Under the pieces are notes generated by a model. The model had not been told where the DNA came from. It saw nothing but the letters and a program-made list of their open reading frames with translations, and did no database searches. Below are positions 9,838 to 18,424 of a stretch of 64,000 nucleotides of DNA, one piece after another. Origin of the DNA: Cyanobacteria bacterium FACHB-502. Lineage in GTDB: Bacteria > Cyanobacteriota > Cyanobacteriia > Elainellales > Elainellaceae. The position numbers and the translations under genes were made by a program. Within the stretch, counting starts at the first letter, position 1; each line of letters starts with the position of its first letter. The stretch is from the NCBI GenBank assembly GCA_014695325.1, contig JACJNZ010000037.1, forward strand, positions 102,923-166,922, given 5' to 3'.

Positions 9838-10098
9838 ATGGCTGACCCAATCATGTACAGCAGCGAGGATTACTACGTGCTGCTGGAACCCAACCAGCCA
9901 GAGCAAATCCTCACGGCTGCGGAACTGTTCGACCGATTAAAAGCAGTGCTGAACGATCGCCAGGATAACCTACCCCGCGATGTGCAGCAGTTCACCCACC
10001 TGGATGAGCAGACAAAATATCTGATGGAAACTGCCTGCGCGCTGGATATGAATCCAGGCGAGTACCTTCAGTGGTACGCCGTTCGACTCGAAAAGTAG
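9838..10098 (+). CDS. CRR7-like protein (chlororespiratory reduction 7 family)
   Basis: An 86-aa acidic soluble protein. Its pattern, a start like MYSSEDYYVLLEPNQPEQIL, a middle DRQDNLPRDVQQF and an end YLMETACALDMNPGEYLQWY, matches my recollection of the cyanobacterial CRR7 family. In plants CRR7 is needed to assemble the chloroplast NDH complex; the bacterial role is unproven. It lies 27 bp after pdhA and is probably co-transcribed with it. No membrane segment or signal peptide is present. The family name rests on recognition by eye, so a profile search would settle it. Confidence 0.65.
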   Translation: MADPIMYSSEDYYVLLEPNQPEQILTAAELFDRLKAVLNDRQDNLPRDVQQFTHLDEQTKYLMETACALDMNPGEYLQWYAVRLEK

Positions 10099-11166
10099 CA
10101 GAATGCTCTTGCCACCCAGTAATAGATTAAAGCAGGTGCGTTGTCTAATCTCGCCGCCAATCCGCTTGCTTTAAGCCGTTAACCCAACTTCTATCTCCGT
10201 CGTCTTTATCCCCGGATCCACCAAGCTTCGGGGTAGGATGCAGACGTAAAACGTTTGCCTGGAAGATTCCAAACTTCCCCCCCTTAACCCCCAGTGCTGA
10301 GGGAAACCGAGGGCTCTTGAAGGTTCTCAAAGCTCTCCAACGAAAATATAGGGGGATATATAACCTTTGCGGCTGCTCAAACCCCTTCTAACAAAACAGG
10401 GAGCATCCCGCGTTTGTTAATGGATTGCTCCTCGTTGCCCAGCTCCTGCTTCCAGCAACATTGAACAGGGGGACGTTGTTACGAAAGCTACAGTAACTTG
10501 ATCGTTCCTATTGATCAACATCACGATTTTTAGAATTAGCAACTGCGCCAAATCACAATTTTCTATTTCATAGAGTTTTAATCACTGGAATTGCATTTTG
10601 ATCGAGCCAAGATTCAGAAGGATTACGATCGCAATTGGGCTTGCTCTCCTGATTTTTTGAGAATCTTTATCTAAAAATTAAATTTGTATCGACAAAACAG
10701 TGTTTTACTAAGACTGTTTCAACAAATTCGATCGCTCTCAGAAAGGGATTGAATTATAAAGATTTACTAAAAAAAACCAGAAGAAATGAAATCTTTTCCG
10801 GTAGAAGATGAGCAACTGTCTTTGGATAGATGGCTGTACCCTGAGATCCTTATAAAGTGGGGATCAGTTAGCTGGAGAGCGATCCCCGTCTTAAAGAAAC
10901 GATTTTCTATGGTTGTTCTCTGCTAATTTTGACATAATAAAAGAATTGAACGCTGTCTTTACTTAAGCAACTTTAAGTCAGGTTTCTCACCGTTAAGGTT
11001 TAGACTTGAAAATTTTAAGCGATCGAATTTATTGTTTTTTCTGATTTTTGATCGAGTTACTGTCAATTCAATCAATAGGTTTAAAGAGGCTGTGATTAAT
11101 TGTTCTTTTAGTTCGTTCTCAGCGAAAGAAACTGAAGCCAAAGAAGCGCAGAGTACAGAAACTCAA
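10099..11166. other. AT-rich spacer without a recognised gene
   Basis: About 1.07 kb between the CRR7-like and zinc-ribbon genes. It begins with a degraded copy of the C-rich spacer repeat (10265-10305) and is AT-rich from about 10500. A 46-codon open frame at 10786-10926 (+) starts MKSFPVEDEQ after AGAAG, but has no recognisable motif and may be chance. The promoter of the zinc-ribbon gene is expected near the 3' end. Confidence 0.5.
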
Positions 11167-11349
11167 ATGATTCCGCTATCGCAATCAATTCGATGCCCAA
11201 ACTGCGGTAGCCCTGGCGAAAGGCTTTATCTAGTCAACCAGCAGCTGATCCAAACTCAATGTCCGACCTGTGACTATCTTTTGATTACCTGTTCACGTAC
11301 AGGAAATGTTATAGAAGCTTATGCTCCTGGAATTTCAATTTGTTCCTAA
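11167..11349 (+). CDS. Small zinc-ribbon protein, cyanobacterial
   Basis: A 60-aa protein with two CxxC pairs, CPNCG near residues 10-14 and CPTCD near 32-36, forming a treble-clef or rubredoxin-like zinc ribbon. The end TCSRTGNVIEAYAPGI is typical of a short family widespread in cyanobacteria. Database entries often call it 'replication restart DNA helicase PriA' because of the zinc ribbon, but no helicase domain is present, so that label should not be carried over. The frame stays open upstream to 11032. I chose the ATG at 11167 because homology as I know it begins at the residues just before the first CxxC. Function is unknown. Confidence 0.7.
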   Translation: MIPLSQSIRCPNCGSPGERLYLVNQQLIQTQCPTCDYLLITCSRTGNVIEAYAPGISICS

Positions 11350-11695
11350 TCTATTGATAGTGGATAACTCTAACTGAACTCGAAAGCTGAATTTAGAAGC
11401 TGAACTTAATAGTCGAACTCAAAGTGCGAGTCGGGCAATCGTCTAAAAGCTGGAACAAGCTTAAGAACAATTAGAAAAAATCGCTAGAAAATTGATTAAT
11501 CCTAAGCAAGTTTAATCTCACAGTGGAGTTCAAAGGGGGTCACAGCTACCCTCTTTTTTTGCTTCTTGTTAAGGCTGAACGCGCTGCTGCGCCTGCTCCT
11601 GGTGTTTCTGAGTAATTTGCTTCGAATTGTTAAGAAGCCGAAAGCTTAGTTCTGTAATATGGGCATCCTCCTAAAGGAATATTGCCTTAACAGGA
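11350..11695. other. Spacer with a tandem repeat and a terminator
   Basis: It contains two imperfect 13-14 bp copies of AAGCTGAAYTTA at 11384-11410 and a probable intrinsic terminator at 11534-11560. Nothing else is recognised. Confidence 0.5.
11534..11560 (+). terminator. Probable intrinsic terminator after the zinc-ribbon gene
   Basis: AGGGGGT pairs with ACCCTCT (one G-T pair) around a 7-nt loop and runs straight into a T-rich tract (CTCTTTTTTT). Confidence 0.65.
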
Positions 11696-12481
11696 TTGCT
11701 AGCTGTGCTGCGTCGATTTGCTCTTCTGTTTCTCTCTACGCTTATTGCAGTCTCCTTCGTTCGTGTTCCCTCTTTTTCCGATTGGTTGTCTGGTTCATGG
11801 TTTACCCTGTTCCGCACTAGTTCTGCCCTGGCAACCATTTCACCTCCTCCAGCCGTTCTCCCATCGTCACTCACAGATTCCCTTCTGCCGAGTTTATCGC
11901 CTTCTCCAGCTCCATCCTCTGAAAGCCACCTTCCGGTCGATATCCGCTATCACTTTTATCCGATCGCAGGAACAACGGCTGCCGAGCTGCGATCGCAAAT
12001 GCTTCGGCGAAGCCCTGTGAGTGATGCTGAGGGACGCTCGTTCGATGCCCTGACCAATTGGAACGTTCAGTGGAACATTCGCTTTGCCCGGAATGGCAAA
12101 AACTGCGTGGCTCGATCGATTAGTACTCAAGTCGATGTCGTCTTCACGCTGCCGCGATGGAAGGGTTCCCACTATGTATCATCTGGGCTGCGAACGGAAT
12201 GGAATCACTACATGACTGCCCTGCAACTGCACGAAGAGGGGCACAAAAAGAACGGCGTTGCTGCGGCTCAGTCCGTGCTGCAAGTGTTGCGCCAGCTTCC
12301 TGAATATCCGAACTGCCGCGAGCTTGAAAAGGCTGCCAAAGAAGCGGCTGATCAGGTTATTGCGGTTTATAACCGCCAGGATATCGCATACGATCGCGCC
12401 ACGGGGCACGGCAGAACTCAGGGAGCCGTTTTCCCGCTCATTCATGCAGATGCTCAGACTGCCCCGAATGCCTCCCTTTAA
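11696..12481 (+). CDS. DUF922-like putative secreted zinc peptidase
   Basis: The 261-aa product begins with a hydrophobic segment suited to a signal peptide (FALLFLSTLIAVSFV, residues 6-20) and a Pro/Ser-rich linker. A domain from about residue 80 follows with YHFYPIAGTTAAELR and WNVQWNIRF. The motif LHEEGHKKNG near 180-189 carries HEEGH, an HExxH zinc-peptidase signature. This combination is that of the DUF922 family of predicted periplasmic or secreted metallopeptidases. The substrate is unknown. Start is uncertain between TTG 11696 and the in-frame GTG at 11705. It is convergent with the HAS-barrel gene, separated by a 13-bp tandem duplication. Confidence 0.75.
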   Translation: MLAVLRRFALLFLSTLIAVSFVRVPSFSDWLSGSWFTLFRTSSALATISPPPAVLPSSLTDSLLPSLSPSPAPSSESHLPVDIRYHFYPIAGTTAAELRSQMLRRSPVSDAEGRSFDALTNWNVQWNIRFARNGKNCVARSISTQVDVVFTLPRWKGSHYVSSGLRTEWNHYMTALQLHEEGHKKNGVAAAQSVLQVLRQLPEYPNCRELEKAAKEAADQVIAVYNRQDIAYDRATGHGRTQGAVFPLIHADAQTAPNASL

Positions 12482-12491
12482 GGGTCACCGC

Positions 12492-12517
12492 TTCTAGATA
12501 TAAATTCTAGATATAAA
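12492..12517. repeat. Perfect 13-bp tandem duplication between convergent genes
   Basis: TTCTAGATATAAA occurs twice without mismatch. The second copy supplies the stop codon of the minus-strand HAS-barrel gene. Confidence 0.9.
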
Positions 12518-13238
12518 TCTGGCTCAAGATAATGCGAAGCCGATCGTAGTCATCCTTCAGCAGAATGCTCAGCATTCGTCCTGCCTGAACGAGCCATTGG
12601 CGATCGGCTTGCCGCAGTCGGTAAATTTCTCGGATTGCGGCTGCCGTTAAACCATCGACGGGTGCGCCTGTCACCTGAAGCAGCGTTCGCAGAAAATCAA
12701 GCTGTTCGCTGAAGCGCAAAATTTCTTCAGAGTCGCAGTAGTAAACTGCCTGATGAATTTGCGGTGGACGAGGCGGCAAATGCTGATAAATCGTTTCGCT
12801 CAGGCTGCTGCCGTTTTTCCTGCCGTTCCCGTTTTTGACGTTCCCATTCCTGGTTCCGTTTCCGGTTCCATCCCTGGCGGCATGGCTTCCTCTACCGGAC
12901 TGAAAGCCGACGATCGCTGCCCGAAACTCGGTTTTGAGCATGGCGAAAATCTGCGGCTGCTGTTCTCGCAGGTCTTGCAGCGAGAGTCCTAACGCTCTGG
13001 CACGATGCACCGAGTCGATCGGGCTGGTCGTGGCATGATAAACCACGGCATAAACCACATTTCCAGACTCTTCATCTTTTGCCTTGACCCAGCTTCCGAA
13101 GGGCGGCATCACTGCAAAGCTGAGGTCTTCCGGTTCAAGGCACTGCGCTAGAAATTCAGTCGTTGCCGTCTCGATCACTTCGGCGAAATAGCCAGGGTGA
13201 CGGCTTTGAGAGCTGAATTGAGGCAGAGGCAGCCGCAT
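12507..13238 (-). CDS. HAS-barrel domain protein
   Basis: A 243-aa soluble protein. The N-terminal half (MRLPLPQFSSQSRHPGYFAEVIETATTEFLAQCLE, split here only for reading; then MPPFGSWVKA and VYAVVYHATTSPID) follows the HAS-barrel fold found at the start of HerA and the F1-ATPase. No ATPase domain follows. The middle is a Gly/Asn/Arg low-complexity linker (GTGNGTRNGNVKNGNG), and the C-terminal third is helical. Proteins of this shape are common in cyanobacteria and uncharacterised. It lies 75 bp downstream of ndhS on the same strand. A role in DNA or protein complex assembly is conceivable by domain analogy only. Confidence 0.65.
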   Translation of the reverse strand: MRLPLPQFSSQSRHPGYFAEVIETATTEFLAQCLEPEDLSFAVMPPFGSWVKAKDEESGNVVYAVVYHATTSPIDSVHRARALGLSLQDLREQQPQIFAMLKTEFRAAIVGFQSGRGSHAARDGTGNGTRNGNVKNGNGRKNGSSLSETIYQHLPPRPPQIHQAVYYCDSEEILRFSEQLDFLRTLLQVTGAPVDGLTAAAIREIYRLRQADRQWLVQAGRMLSILLKDDYDRLRIILSQIYI

Positions 13239-13313
13239 AGGAGGAATGTGCGATCAGGTTAGGGGAAAGAAGGTGAGCGGATAGAAGAGTGAGGCGATCA
13301 GGCGATGCGGAGA

Positions 13314-13508
13314 TTATTTCTTGGCGCGTCCGGCTTTAGCATCGATCGCTTCGATATCAGCCAGTTTAAAGGTGACAAGTTTATCCCAGTTGCCGCCTTC
13401 AAACAGCACAGCCACCTTGCCATCGCCTACACGCTGAACCAAGCCTTGATAGCCGTAATAGATATCGTCGACGTTTTTAACGCGAACTGCAGCTCCCGGC
13501 AGAATCAT
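13314..13508 (-). CDS. ndhS: NAD(P)H-quinone oxidoreductase subunit S
   Basis: A 64-aa protein with an SH3-like fold: [40 protein letters not shown]. This is the pattern of cyanobacterial NdhS, the peripheral subunit of the photosynthetic NDH-1 complex that helps receive electrons from ferredoxin in cyclic flow. The length agrees with the family. The C-terminus AKAGRAKK is short and basic. It sits upstream of the HAS-barrel gene and downstream of rodA, on the same strand as both. Confidence 0.9.
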   Translation of the reverse strand: MILPGAAVRVKNVDDIYYGYQGLVQRVGDGKVAVLFEGGNWDKLVTFKLADIEAIDAKAGRAKK

Positions 13509-13621
13509 AAGTGAATCATCGGTAAAGTGAACTGATATTAGCTTAGATCATTCCCGCACGAATGCAGAAGAGAAACCGCAATAGAAATCCTTGATGATTG
13601 CTGTTTGCAGTTTGAATGATG

Positions 13622-14878
13622 CTAAAACTTGAGCCGATGACGATAGTTATTCACTGATTCCACAATCCCCAGCGCGATAAAGTTAGTGAGCAACGCCGAT
13701 CGCCCATAGCTAAGCCAGGGTAAAGGAATGCCTGTTACGGGAGCCAATCCAATCGTCATGCCAATATTCACCAACACCTGAAAGACAATCATCGACAGCA
13801 CCCCGATCGCTAGCAGCGAACCAAAATTATCTTTAGCGTTTTGGGCAATAATTACCAGCCGCAGACAAATGAGCCAGAACACCGCCAGCACGACCACACA
13901 GCCGACAAAGCCCATTTCTTCGCCGATTGCCGAGAAGATAAAGTCGGTATGCTGTTCGGGAATGAAATTGAGCTGGGTTTGAGTGCCCTGATTGATGCCG
14001 CGCCCCAACATTTGCCCTGCTCCGATCGCAATCCGCGACTGAATCAGGTGATAGCCGCCGCCAAGCGGGTCTTTATCGGGATTGAGAAACAGTGCCAGCC
14101 GATCGCGCTGATATTCCTTCAGTAAATTCGTCCAGGCAAAATTTCCCAGTCCCCCCGCAATCAGATTCACTACGCCCACCCCGATCGACCCCCACAATGC
14201 CCAGGGCAGTGTGCGCCAGCCGAGATACAGCACCAGCCCGATCCAGAAAAACCAGCTCGGCAGGAAAATGCCAAACAAAATTGCAGAGACGATCGGAGAA
14301 ATCAGCAGCACTAGCCAACCCGGATTCGCATTGCCCCAGTAAAGCATTCCCAGCGTGATTGCGCCAAACACCAGTCCCGTTCCCAGGTCAGGCTGAAGCA
14401 TAATCAGCACCCAGGGAACTGCGGTAATTACCAGCGTCTTCAGCACGATCGGAATCGTGGGCGCACCGCGCTCGTTCAGGGTTGCTGCCAGCGTAATGAT
14501 CACGCCTACTTTGGCAAATTCCGACGGCTGAAGGTTGAAGTTGCCGATCGTCACCCAGCTTTGTGCTCCATTTGCCGTGGTTCCAATAAAAATTACGATC
14601 AGCAGCGAAAGATTTGTGATTGCGTAGATAATCCATTGCCACTGAAGCAAATTTTCATAGCGCGATCGGGCGATGAACAGTGCCATTACCAAACCAATGC
14701 CGCCCGTGATCCAGTGCTGCCACCAGGTGGAAAATCCCTGATGCAGTTCAGTACTGCGAATGGCAATGCCTCCGAGCGCCGTCATGCCGATTGCCAGCAA
14801 AAACAGTAGCCAATCGACTTCCTGCCAGGGCTGTATCAAAGCTTTCCAGCTAATGCGGCTAAGGGAGCGATAAAGCAT
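13622..14878 (-). CDS. rodA: Rod-shape-determining SEDS protein RodA
   Basis: A 418-aa SEDS glycosyltransferase that, with a class B PBP, polymerises lateral-wall peptidoglycan from lipid II. About ten membrane helices are visible. Signatures are GAQSWVTIGNFNLQPSEFAKVG near residues 104-125, PDLGTGLVFGAITLGML, the large periplasmic loop containing SRIAIGAGQMLGRGINQGTQTQLNFIPEQHTDFIF, and the terminal GLAPVTGIPLPWLSYGRSALL. The WxxxG and PSE elements expected of the active cavity are present. I chose ATG 14878 over the TTG two codons upstream. It lies 39 bp downstream of the Mrp gene on the same strand. Confidence 0.94.
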   Translation of the reverse strand: MLYRSLSRISWKALIQPWQEVDWLLFLLAIGMTALGGIAIRSTELHQGFSTWWQHWITGGIGLVMALFIARSRYENLLQWQWIIYAITNLSLLIVIFIGTTANGAQSWVTIGNFNLQPSEFAKVGVIITLAATLNERGAPTIPIVLKTLVITAVPWVLIMLQPDLGTGLVFGAITLGMLYWGNANPGWLVLLISPIVSAILFGIFLPSWFFWIGLVLYLGWRTLPWALWGSIGVGVVNLIAGGLGNFAWTNLLKEYQRDRLALFLNPDKDPLGGGYHLIQSRIAIGAGQMLGRGINQGTQTQLNFIPEQHTDFIFSAIGEEMGFVGCVVVLAVFWLICLRLVIIAQNAKDNFGSLLAIGVLSMIVFQVLVNIGMTIGLAPVTGIPLPWLSYGRSALLTNFIALGIVESVNNYRHRLKF

Positions 14879-14917
14879 GGGCAAATTGGGGAAAAACTGC
14901 GCTTAAGACAGAATAGC

Positions 14918-15979
14918 TTATGCCAGGGCAGCGACGGAAACTCTGGCGGCAACCTGCTGAGCGATCGCCGTAATCGCTTTAGCAGAAGGAGACTCTGGAT
15001 CATTCACCACGATGGGAACGCCTCGATCGCCCCCTTCTCGTACCGGAAGCTCCAGCGGAATACAGCCTAGCAGCGGCAAGCCCAATTCTTTGGCAGTTTT
15101 CTCACCGCCGCCGGAGCCGAAGATATCGTATTGGCGATCGGGTAGATCAGGCGGCACAAAGTAGCTCATATTTTCCACAATGCCCAGAATCGGAACCTGA
15201 AGCTGCTGGAACATCCGCAGACCGCGACGGGCATCGAGCAAAGCAACGGTTTGGGGTGTGGTGACGATCACGGCTCCTGCCATCGGCACAGCCTGCGCTA
15301 GGGTCAACTGCGCGTCTCCGGTTCCGGGCGGCAAATCGACAATGAGATAATCCAGGTCACCCCACTGCACTTGATAGAGAAACTGGCGAATAATGCCATT
15401 CAGCATCGGACCACGCCAGACTACAGGCTGATCCGGGTCGATCAAAAAGCCCATCGAAACGAGCTTCACGCCATAGTTAAACGCAGGCTCCAGCACTTCT
15501 CCGTTACTGCCCTGGTGCACCACAATTTTTGCATCGGCTAACCCCAGCATTGTTGGCGCGTTGGGACCATAGATATCTGCGTCGATCAGCCCCACTTTTG
15601 CGCCTGCCTGTGCCAGCGAGACGGCAATATTCACCGCTACTGTGCTTTTGCCCACGCCACCTTTACCGCTCGACACGGCAATAATATTCTTCACGCCTGC
15701 AATTCCAGTGCGATCGGGCAGGGATTTTTGCTGAGGCGTTTCTGCGGTCACTTCCACCTCAACTGACTCTACACCGGGCAGGGTCTTCACCGCTTTCTGG
15801 CAGTCTTCGACAATGAACTCGCGCAGCGGACAAGCCGGAGTCGTCAGCACCAGGGTAAAGCTGACCTTACTTCCCTCGACCCGAACATTGCGAATCATAT
15901 TCAGTTCGACCAGGCTTTTTCGCAGTTCCGGGTCTTGCACGGGGCGCAGCACGTCCAGAATGGCACTTGTTTCTAGCAT
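14918..15979 (-). CDS. mrp: Mrp/ApbC-type Fe-S cluster carrier P-loop ATPase
   Basis: A 353-aa protein with an N-terminal MIP18/DUF59 domain (VLRPVQDPELRKSLVELNMI, TLVLTTPACPLREF) and a deviant Walker A P-loop, SSGKGGVGKSTVAVNIA, near residues 105-121. Further motifs are IDADIYGPNAPTMLG and DYLIVDLPPGTGDAQLT. It belongs to the Mrp/NBP35 group that binds and hands over Fe-S clusters in the cytosol. The CxxC that bridges clusters in many homologues is replaced near NMSYFVPPD, as in other cyanobacterial members I know. The open frame extends 35 codons upstream (to 16084), but the hydrophobic extension is not homologous, so I placed the start at MLETSAILD. Confidence 0.9.
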   Translation of the reverse strand: MLETSAILDVLRPVQDPELRKSLVELNMIRNVRVEGSKVSFTLVLTTPACPLREFIVEDCQKAVKTLPGVESVEVEVTAETPQQKSLPDRTGIAGVKNIIAVSSGKGGVGKSTVAVNIAVSLAQAGAKVGLIDADIYGPNAPTMLGLADAKIVVHQGSNGEVLEPAFNYGVKLVSMGFLIDPDQPVVWRGPMLNGIIRQFLYQVQWGDLDYLIVDLPPGTGDAQLTLAQAVPMAGAVIVTTPQTVALLDARRGLRMFQQLQVPILGIVENMSYFVPPDLPDRQYDIFGSGGGEKTAKELGLPLLGCIPLELPVREGGDRGVPIVVNDPESPSAKAITAIAQQVAARVSVAALA

Positions 15980-16175
15980 TGTGGGCATCGCGTTCTCAAC
16001 TCTGGCGATCGACCAGGCGACAGGACAAAACGAAAGGTAAAACTTGAAGCAAAAGAAAATAAGGGCAAAATGTTCAACGTCCATTCTACCGTTTGCTTTG
16101 CCTGAATCAGTTCGCCTGAATCAAAGCAGCCTGCCCGAAAGCAACGATTCGGTTTTCTCAAGCTTCATCCCAGAC

Positions 16176-16772
16176 TTAACCCAGAATACGCGGACAGCGA
16201 TCGAGCCAGGTTATCACCTGAAAGCCGATTTGCCATAGTAGCAGACCCGCAAACACATCGGGATAATCGAGCTTGCGCCGCTTGGAAACCGGATTGTCTG
16301 CTTCTATCAAATCCTGCTCAGCCGCAAGTGCCAGCTCACGGGCAACTTTAGCAGCATAAGGGCGAATGATTGACCAGACGATCGGCGAAAGCCAGCCGCG
16401 CAGCGTCACCGAGTAGGAAACCTTTGTGCCGCACAGCGTAGACTCAACGCGATACGTCACCCGCTCTTCAACTCCCGGAAGCGCCAAAATTCGAACGCTT
16501 AGCAGTTCCATCGGCGACACCCGCTCCACAAAAATCTGAATTGGAAACGGGCTGAGACGGCTCACTGCCTGATAAATCAATCCCGGTTTAGGAATCAGCC
16601 CCTGCGGAACGTTAGTGCGGGCGATCAGGGGATGCCACGAGACATCGGCTAAATTCACCACCTTCTGCCACAGGTCGTCTACTGAAGCAGAACTAACCGC
16701 CTGATAGGTTTCCGCGAGAGGAGGAAGATTATCAAAGTTCCAGCGTATCCGTCGAGACCAGAAGCCTAACAT
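16176..16772 (-). CDS. SRPBCC-like (START-fold) protein
   Basis: A 198-aa protein. The run AETYQAVSSASVDDLWQKVVNLADVSWHPL, the strand-rich middle (KVSYSVTLRGWLSP) and the long C-terminal helix are the layout of the polyketide-cyclase/START fold (SRPBCC), which binds hydrophobic ligands. Start chosen at the ATG 16772 because GAGGAGG lies 7-13 nt upstream; the frame itself stays open 29 codons further. The last 30 residues are more hydrophobic (FAGLLLWQIGFQVITWL) and could associate with membrane. No ligand can be assigned. Confidence 0.65.
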   Translation of the reverse strand: MLGFWSRRIRWNFDNLPPLAETYQAVSSASVDDLWQKVVNLADVSWHPLIARTNVPQGLIPKPGLIYQAVSRLSPFPIQIFVERVSPMELLSVRILALPGVEERVTYRVESTLCGTKVSYSVTLRGWLSPIVWSIIRPYAAKVARELALAAEQDLIEADNPVSKRRKLDYPDVFAGLLLWQIGFQVITWLDRCPRILG

Positions 16773-17141
16773 TGCTCGTCCTCCTCGAAGCTCTGCCTGA
16801 TTGCAGTAATCGTCTTTCGGTCGGGGGTCGGGCAGCAGATCAAAACCTGACCGACGCATCGATCGTCTAAGACATAAGACCTTCTATTGTAGTCCAGGTC
16901 GTTAAATCAGTACGGCGAGTTTGTCAAATGAAATATTTGATACAGAGCTAAAGCACTTTTCTATAGGAGTGGCGGTTTGAGGAGTCGCAGCGATCGAAGA
17001 TTGCCCGCTCAATCGCATTGCCCCTCAATCGATCGACTTTAGGGGAGTTAACTTTGGGGAGCTTAAGTTTGGAGAATTTTAAGATCTGTAAGAGCCGCGA
17101 GGACATCTACGCCACAAGCATGACCGCTCTATTTTCCAGTT
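16773..17141. other. Spacer with a 15-bp tandem repeat
   Basis: No gene recognised. It carries a 15-bp repeat in three copies at 17037-17081, and the promoter of the SRPBCC-like gene should lie in its left part. Confidence 0.5.
17037..17081. repeat. 15-bp tandem repeat, three degenerate copies
   Basis: The copies are CTTTAGGGGAGTTAA, CTTTGGGGAGCTTAA and GTTTGGAGAATTTTA, head to tail. Confidence 0.75.
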
Positions 17142-17630
17142 TTAAGCAATTTCATTCATCGAGTAGTGGGTTGCTCGCTTGCCGCCAAACCGTTCCACAA
17201 TCCAATCGTCATAGGTGTCAGCGATCGTCACCACCGATAAAATACAGGTTTGCAGCTCCATCAAATCCATATTCTCGCCGCCCAGCACACTGTTGCCAAA
17301 CAGCACCTCGCCACCCTTGCCTAACTGAAACGCCCCAAAGCGCATTCGAGAATTTTCAGTGAGCAAATAGTGCATCAGCTCTGATGTAATCTGGGTTTCG
17401 ATCGTGACCCAGCTCCAGGCACGCACGATCGCTAGTTCTCGCATTTCCCACGGATGCACTTCCCATGCCAGCACCTCGATCACGATTTTTGCCGAACCGT
17501 AGGTTAAGTAAAAGAATGGCTCATGAGCGGAAACCTGCATCTGGTCTTTGAACAGGGCGGAACTGGTGAGATAGTCCTGCACCTTGCGGTAGGTGAGTTC
17601 CTGAGCAGCATTAAAAAAGGAGAGGGACAT
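17142..17630 (-). CDS. YbjN-like / type III chaperone-fold protein
   Basis: A 162-aa soluble acidic protein. Its alternating beta-strand pattern (EPFFYLTYGSAKIVIEVLAWE, VTIETQITSELMHYLL, FGAFQLGKGGEVLFGN) and helical ends recall the YbjN/CesT chaperone-like fold, members of which are common in cyanobacteria. It is the last gene of the devC-devC-devA unit, starting six bases after the devA stop, so it is surely co-transcribed. A role as an accessory of the exporter or as a chaperone is inference from context only. Confidence 0.6.
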   Translation of the reverse strand: MSLSFFNAAQELTYRKVQDYLTSSALFKDQMQVSAHEPFFYLTYGSAKIVIEVLAWEVHPWEMRELAIVRAWSWVTIETQITSELMHYLLTENSRMRFGAFQLGKGGEVLFGNSVLGGENMDLMELQTCILSVVTIADTYDDWIVERFGGKRATHYSMNEIA

Positions 17631-17635
17631 CAGGG

Positions 17636-18424
17636 CTACAAAATAAACATTTTCTGATCCAGCCGCTTCGGGTCGTGGGTTTCGACAAAGCGATCGAGAC
17701 TTTCATCAGACTCCAGGCGACCGTCTACCAGGTTGACAATGCGATCGGCAACGTCGAGGATGCGGTTGTCGTGCGTCACCATCAGAATGGTACAGCCCTG
17801 CTCTTTAGCAAGCTGTTGCAGCAGCGTCACCACCTCTCGACCAGAGGCTTTGTCTAGAGCAGCAGTCGGTTCGTCTGCCAGAATCAAAGTAGGACGATTG
17901 ACCAGAGCACGGGCGATCGCGACGCGCTGTTTTTGTCCGCCGGAAAGGGAGTTGGGCTTGTAGTTGAGCCGTTCGCCTAAGCCGAGTCGGGTGAGAATTT
18001 CAGTGGCGAGTCGCCGCTTTTCGCGCCAGTTTTGGGTTAGCTCGACTGCCATTTCGACGTTTTGCATTGCAGTGAGCGAATCGAACAGATTGTGCGCCTG
18101 AAAGATAAAGCCAATATTGCGCCGCACTTTGACTAGCTCTGATTTACTGAGTCCGACGATTTCTTGTTCCAGCACTTTGAGACTGCCGTCCTGCACGGTT
18201 CGCAGTGCGCCGATCAGGGTCAGCAGCGTGGTTTTTCCAGAACCGGATGGACCTGTCATGATCACAATCTGTCCCTTAGGCAGATCCAGGCTGATGTCAA
18301 ATAGCACCTGCTTTCGCAAATCGCCCTGACCGTAGAAGTAATTGAGATTGCGAATTTGAACGGCGATCGAGCCTGCCGTTTCTTCTGCAAAATCCAGTCT
18401 GTTTGTGATTAAAGAAGCACTCAT
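17636..18424 (-). CDS. devA: DevA-family ABC exporter ATPase
   Basis: The 262-aa nucleotide-binding subunit has Walker A GPSGSGKTTLL near residues 58-68, the Q-loop FIFQAHNLFDSL, the ABC signature LSGGQKQRVAIARAL, Walker B LILADEPTAALD and the H-loop MVTHD, so it looks catalytically complete. It pairs with the DevC permeases; its start codon overlaps the upstream devC stop by 4 nt (ATGA). In Anabaena, DevBCA with TolC exports envelope glycolipids; here the cargo is unknown. The permease partners are both upstream, and no DevB membrane-fusion gene is present in the unit. Confidence 0.93.
   Translation of the reverse strand: MSASLITNRLDFAEETAGSIAVQIRNLNYFYGQGDLRKQVLFDISLDLPKGQIVIMTGPSGSGKTTLLTLIGALRTVQDGSLKVLEQEIVGLSKSELVKVRRNIGFIFQAHNLFDSLTAMQNVEMAVELTQNWREKRRLATEILTRLGLGERLNYKPNSLSGGQKQRVAIARALVNRPTLILADEPTAALDKASGREVVTLLQQLAKEQGCTILMVTHDNRILDVADRIVNLVDGRLESDESLDRFVETHDPKRLDQKMFIL

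Noticed and set aside
10145..10330. 61-codon minus-strand frame (MRTFKSPRFPSALG...)
   Set aside because: It runs through a C-rich spacer repeat; frames of this kind recur wherever that repeat occurs, and there is no ribosome site or domain.
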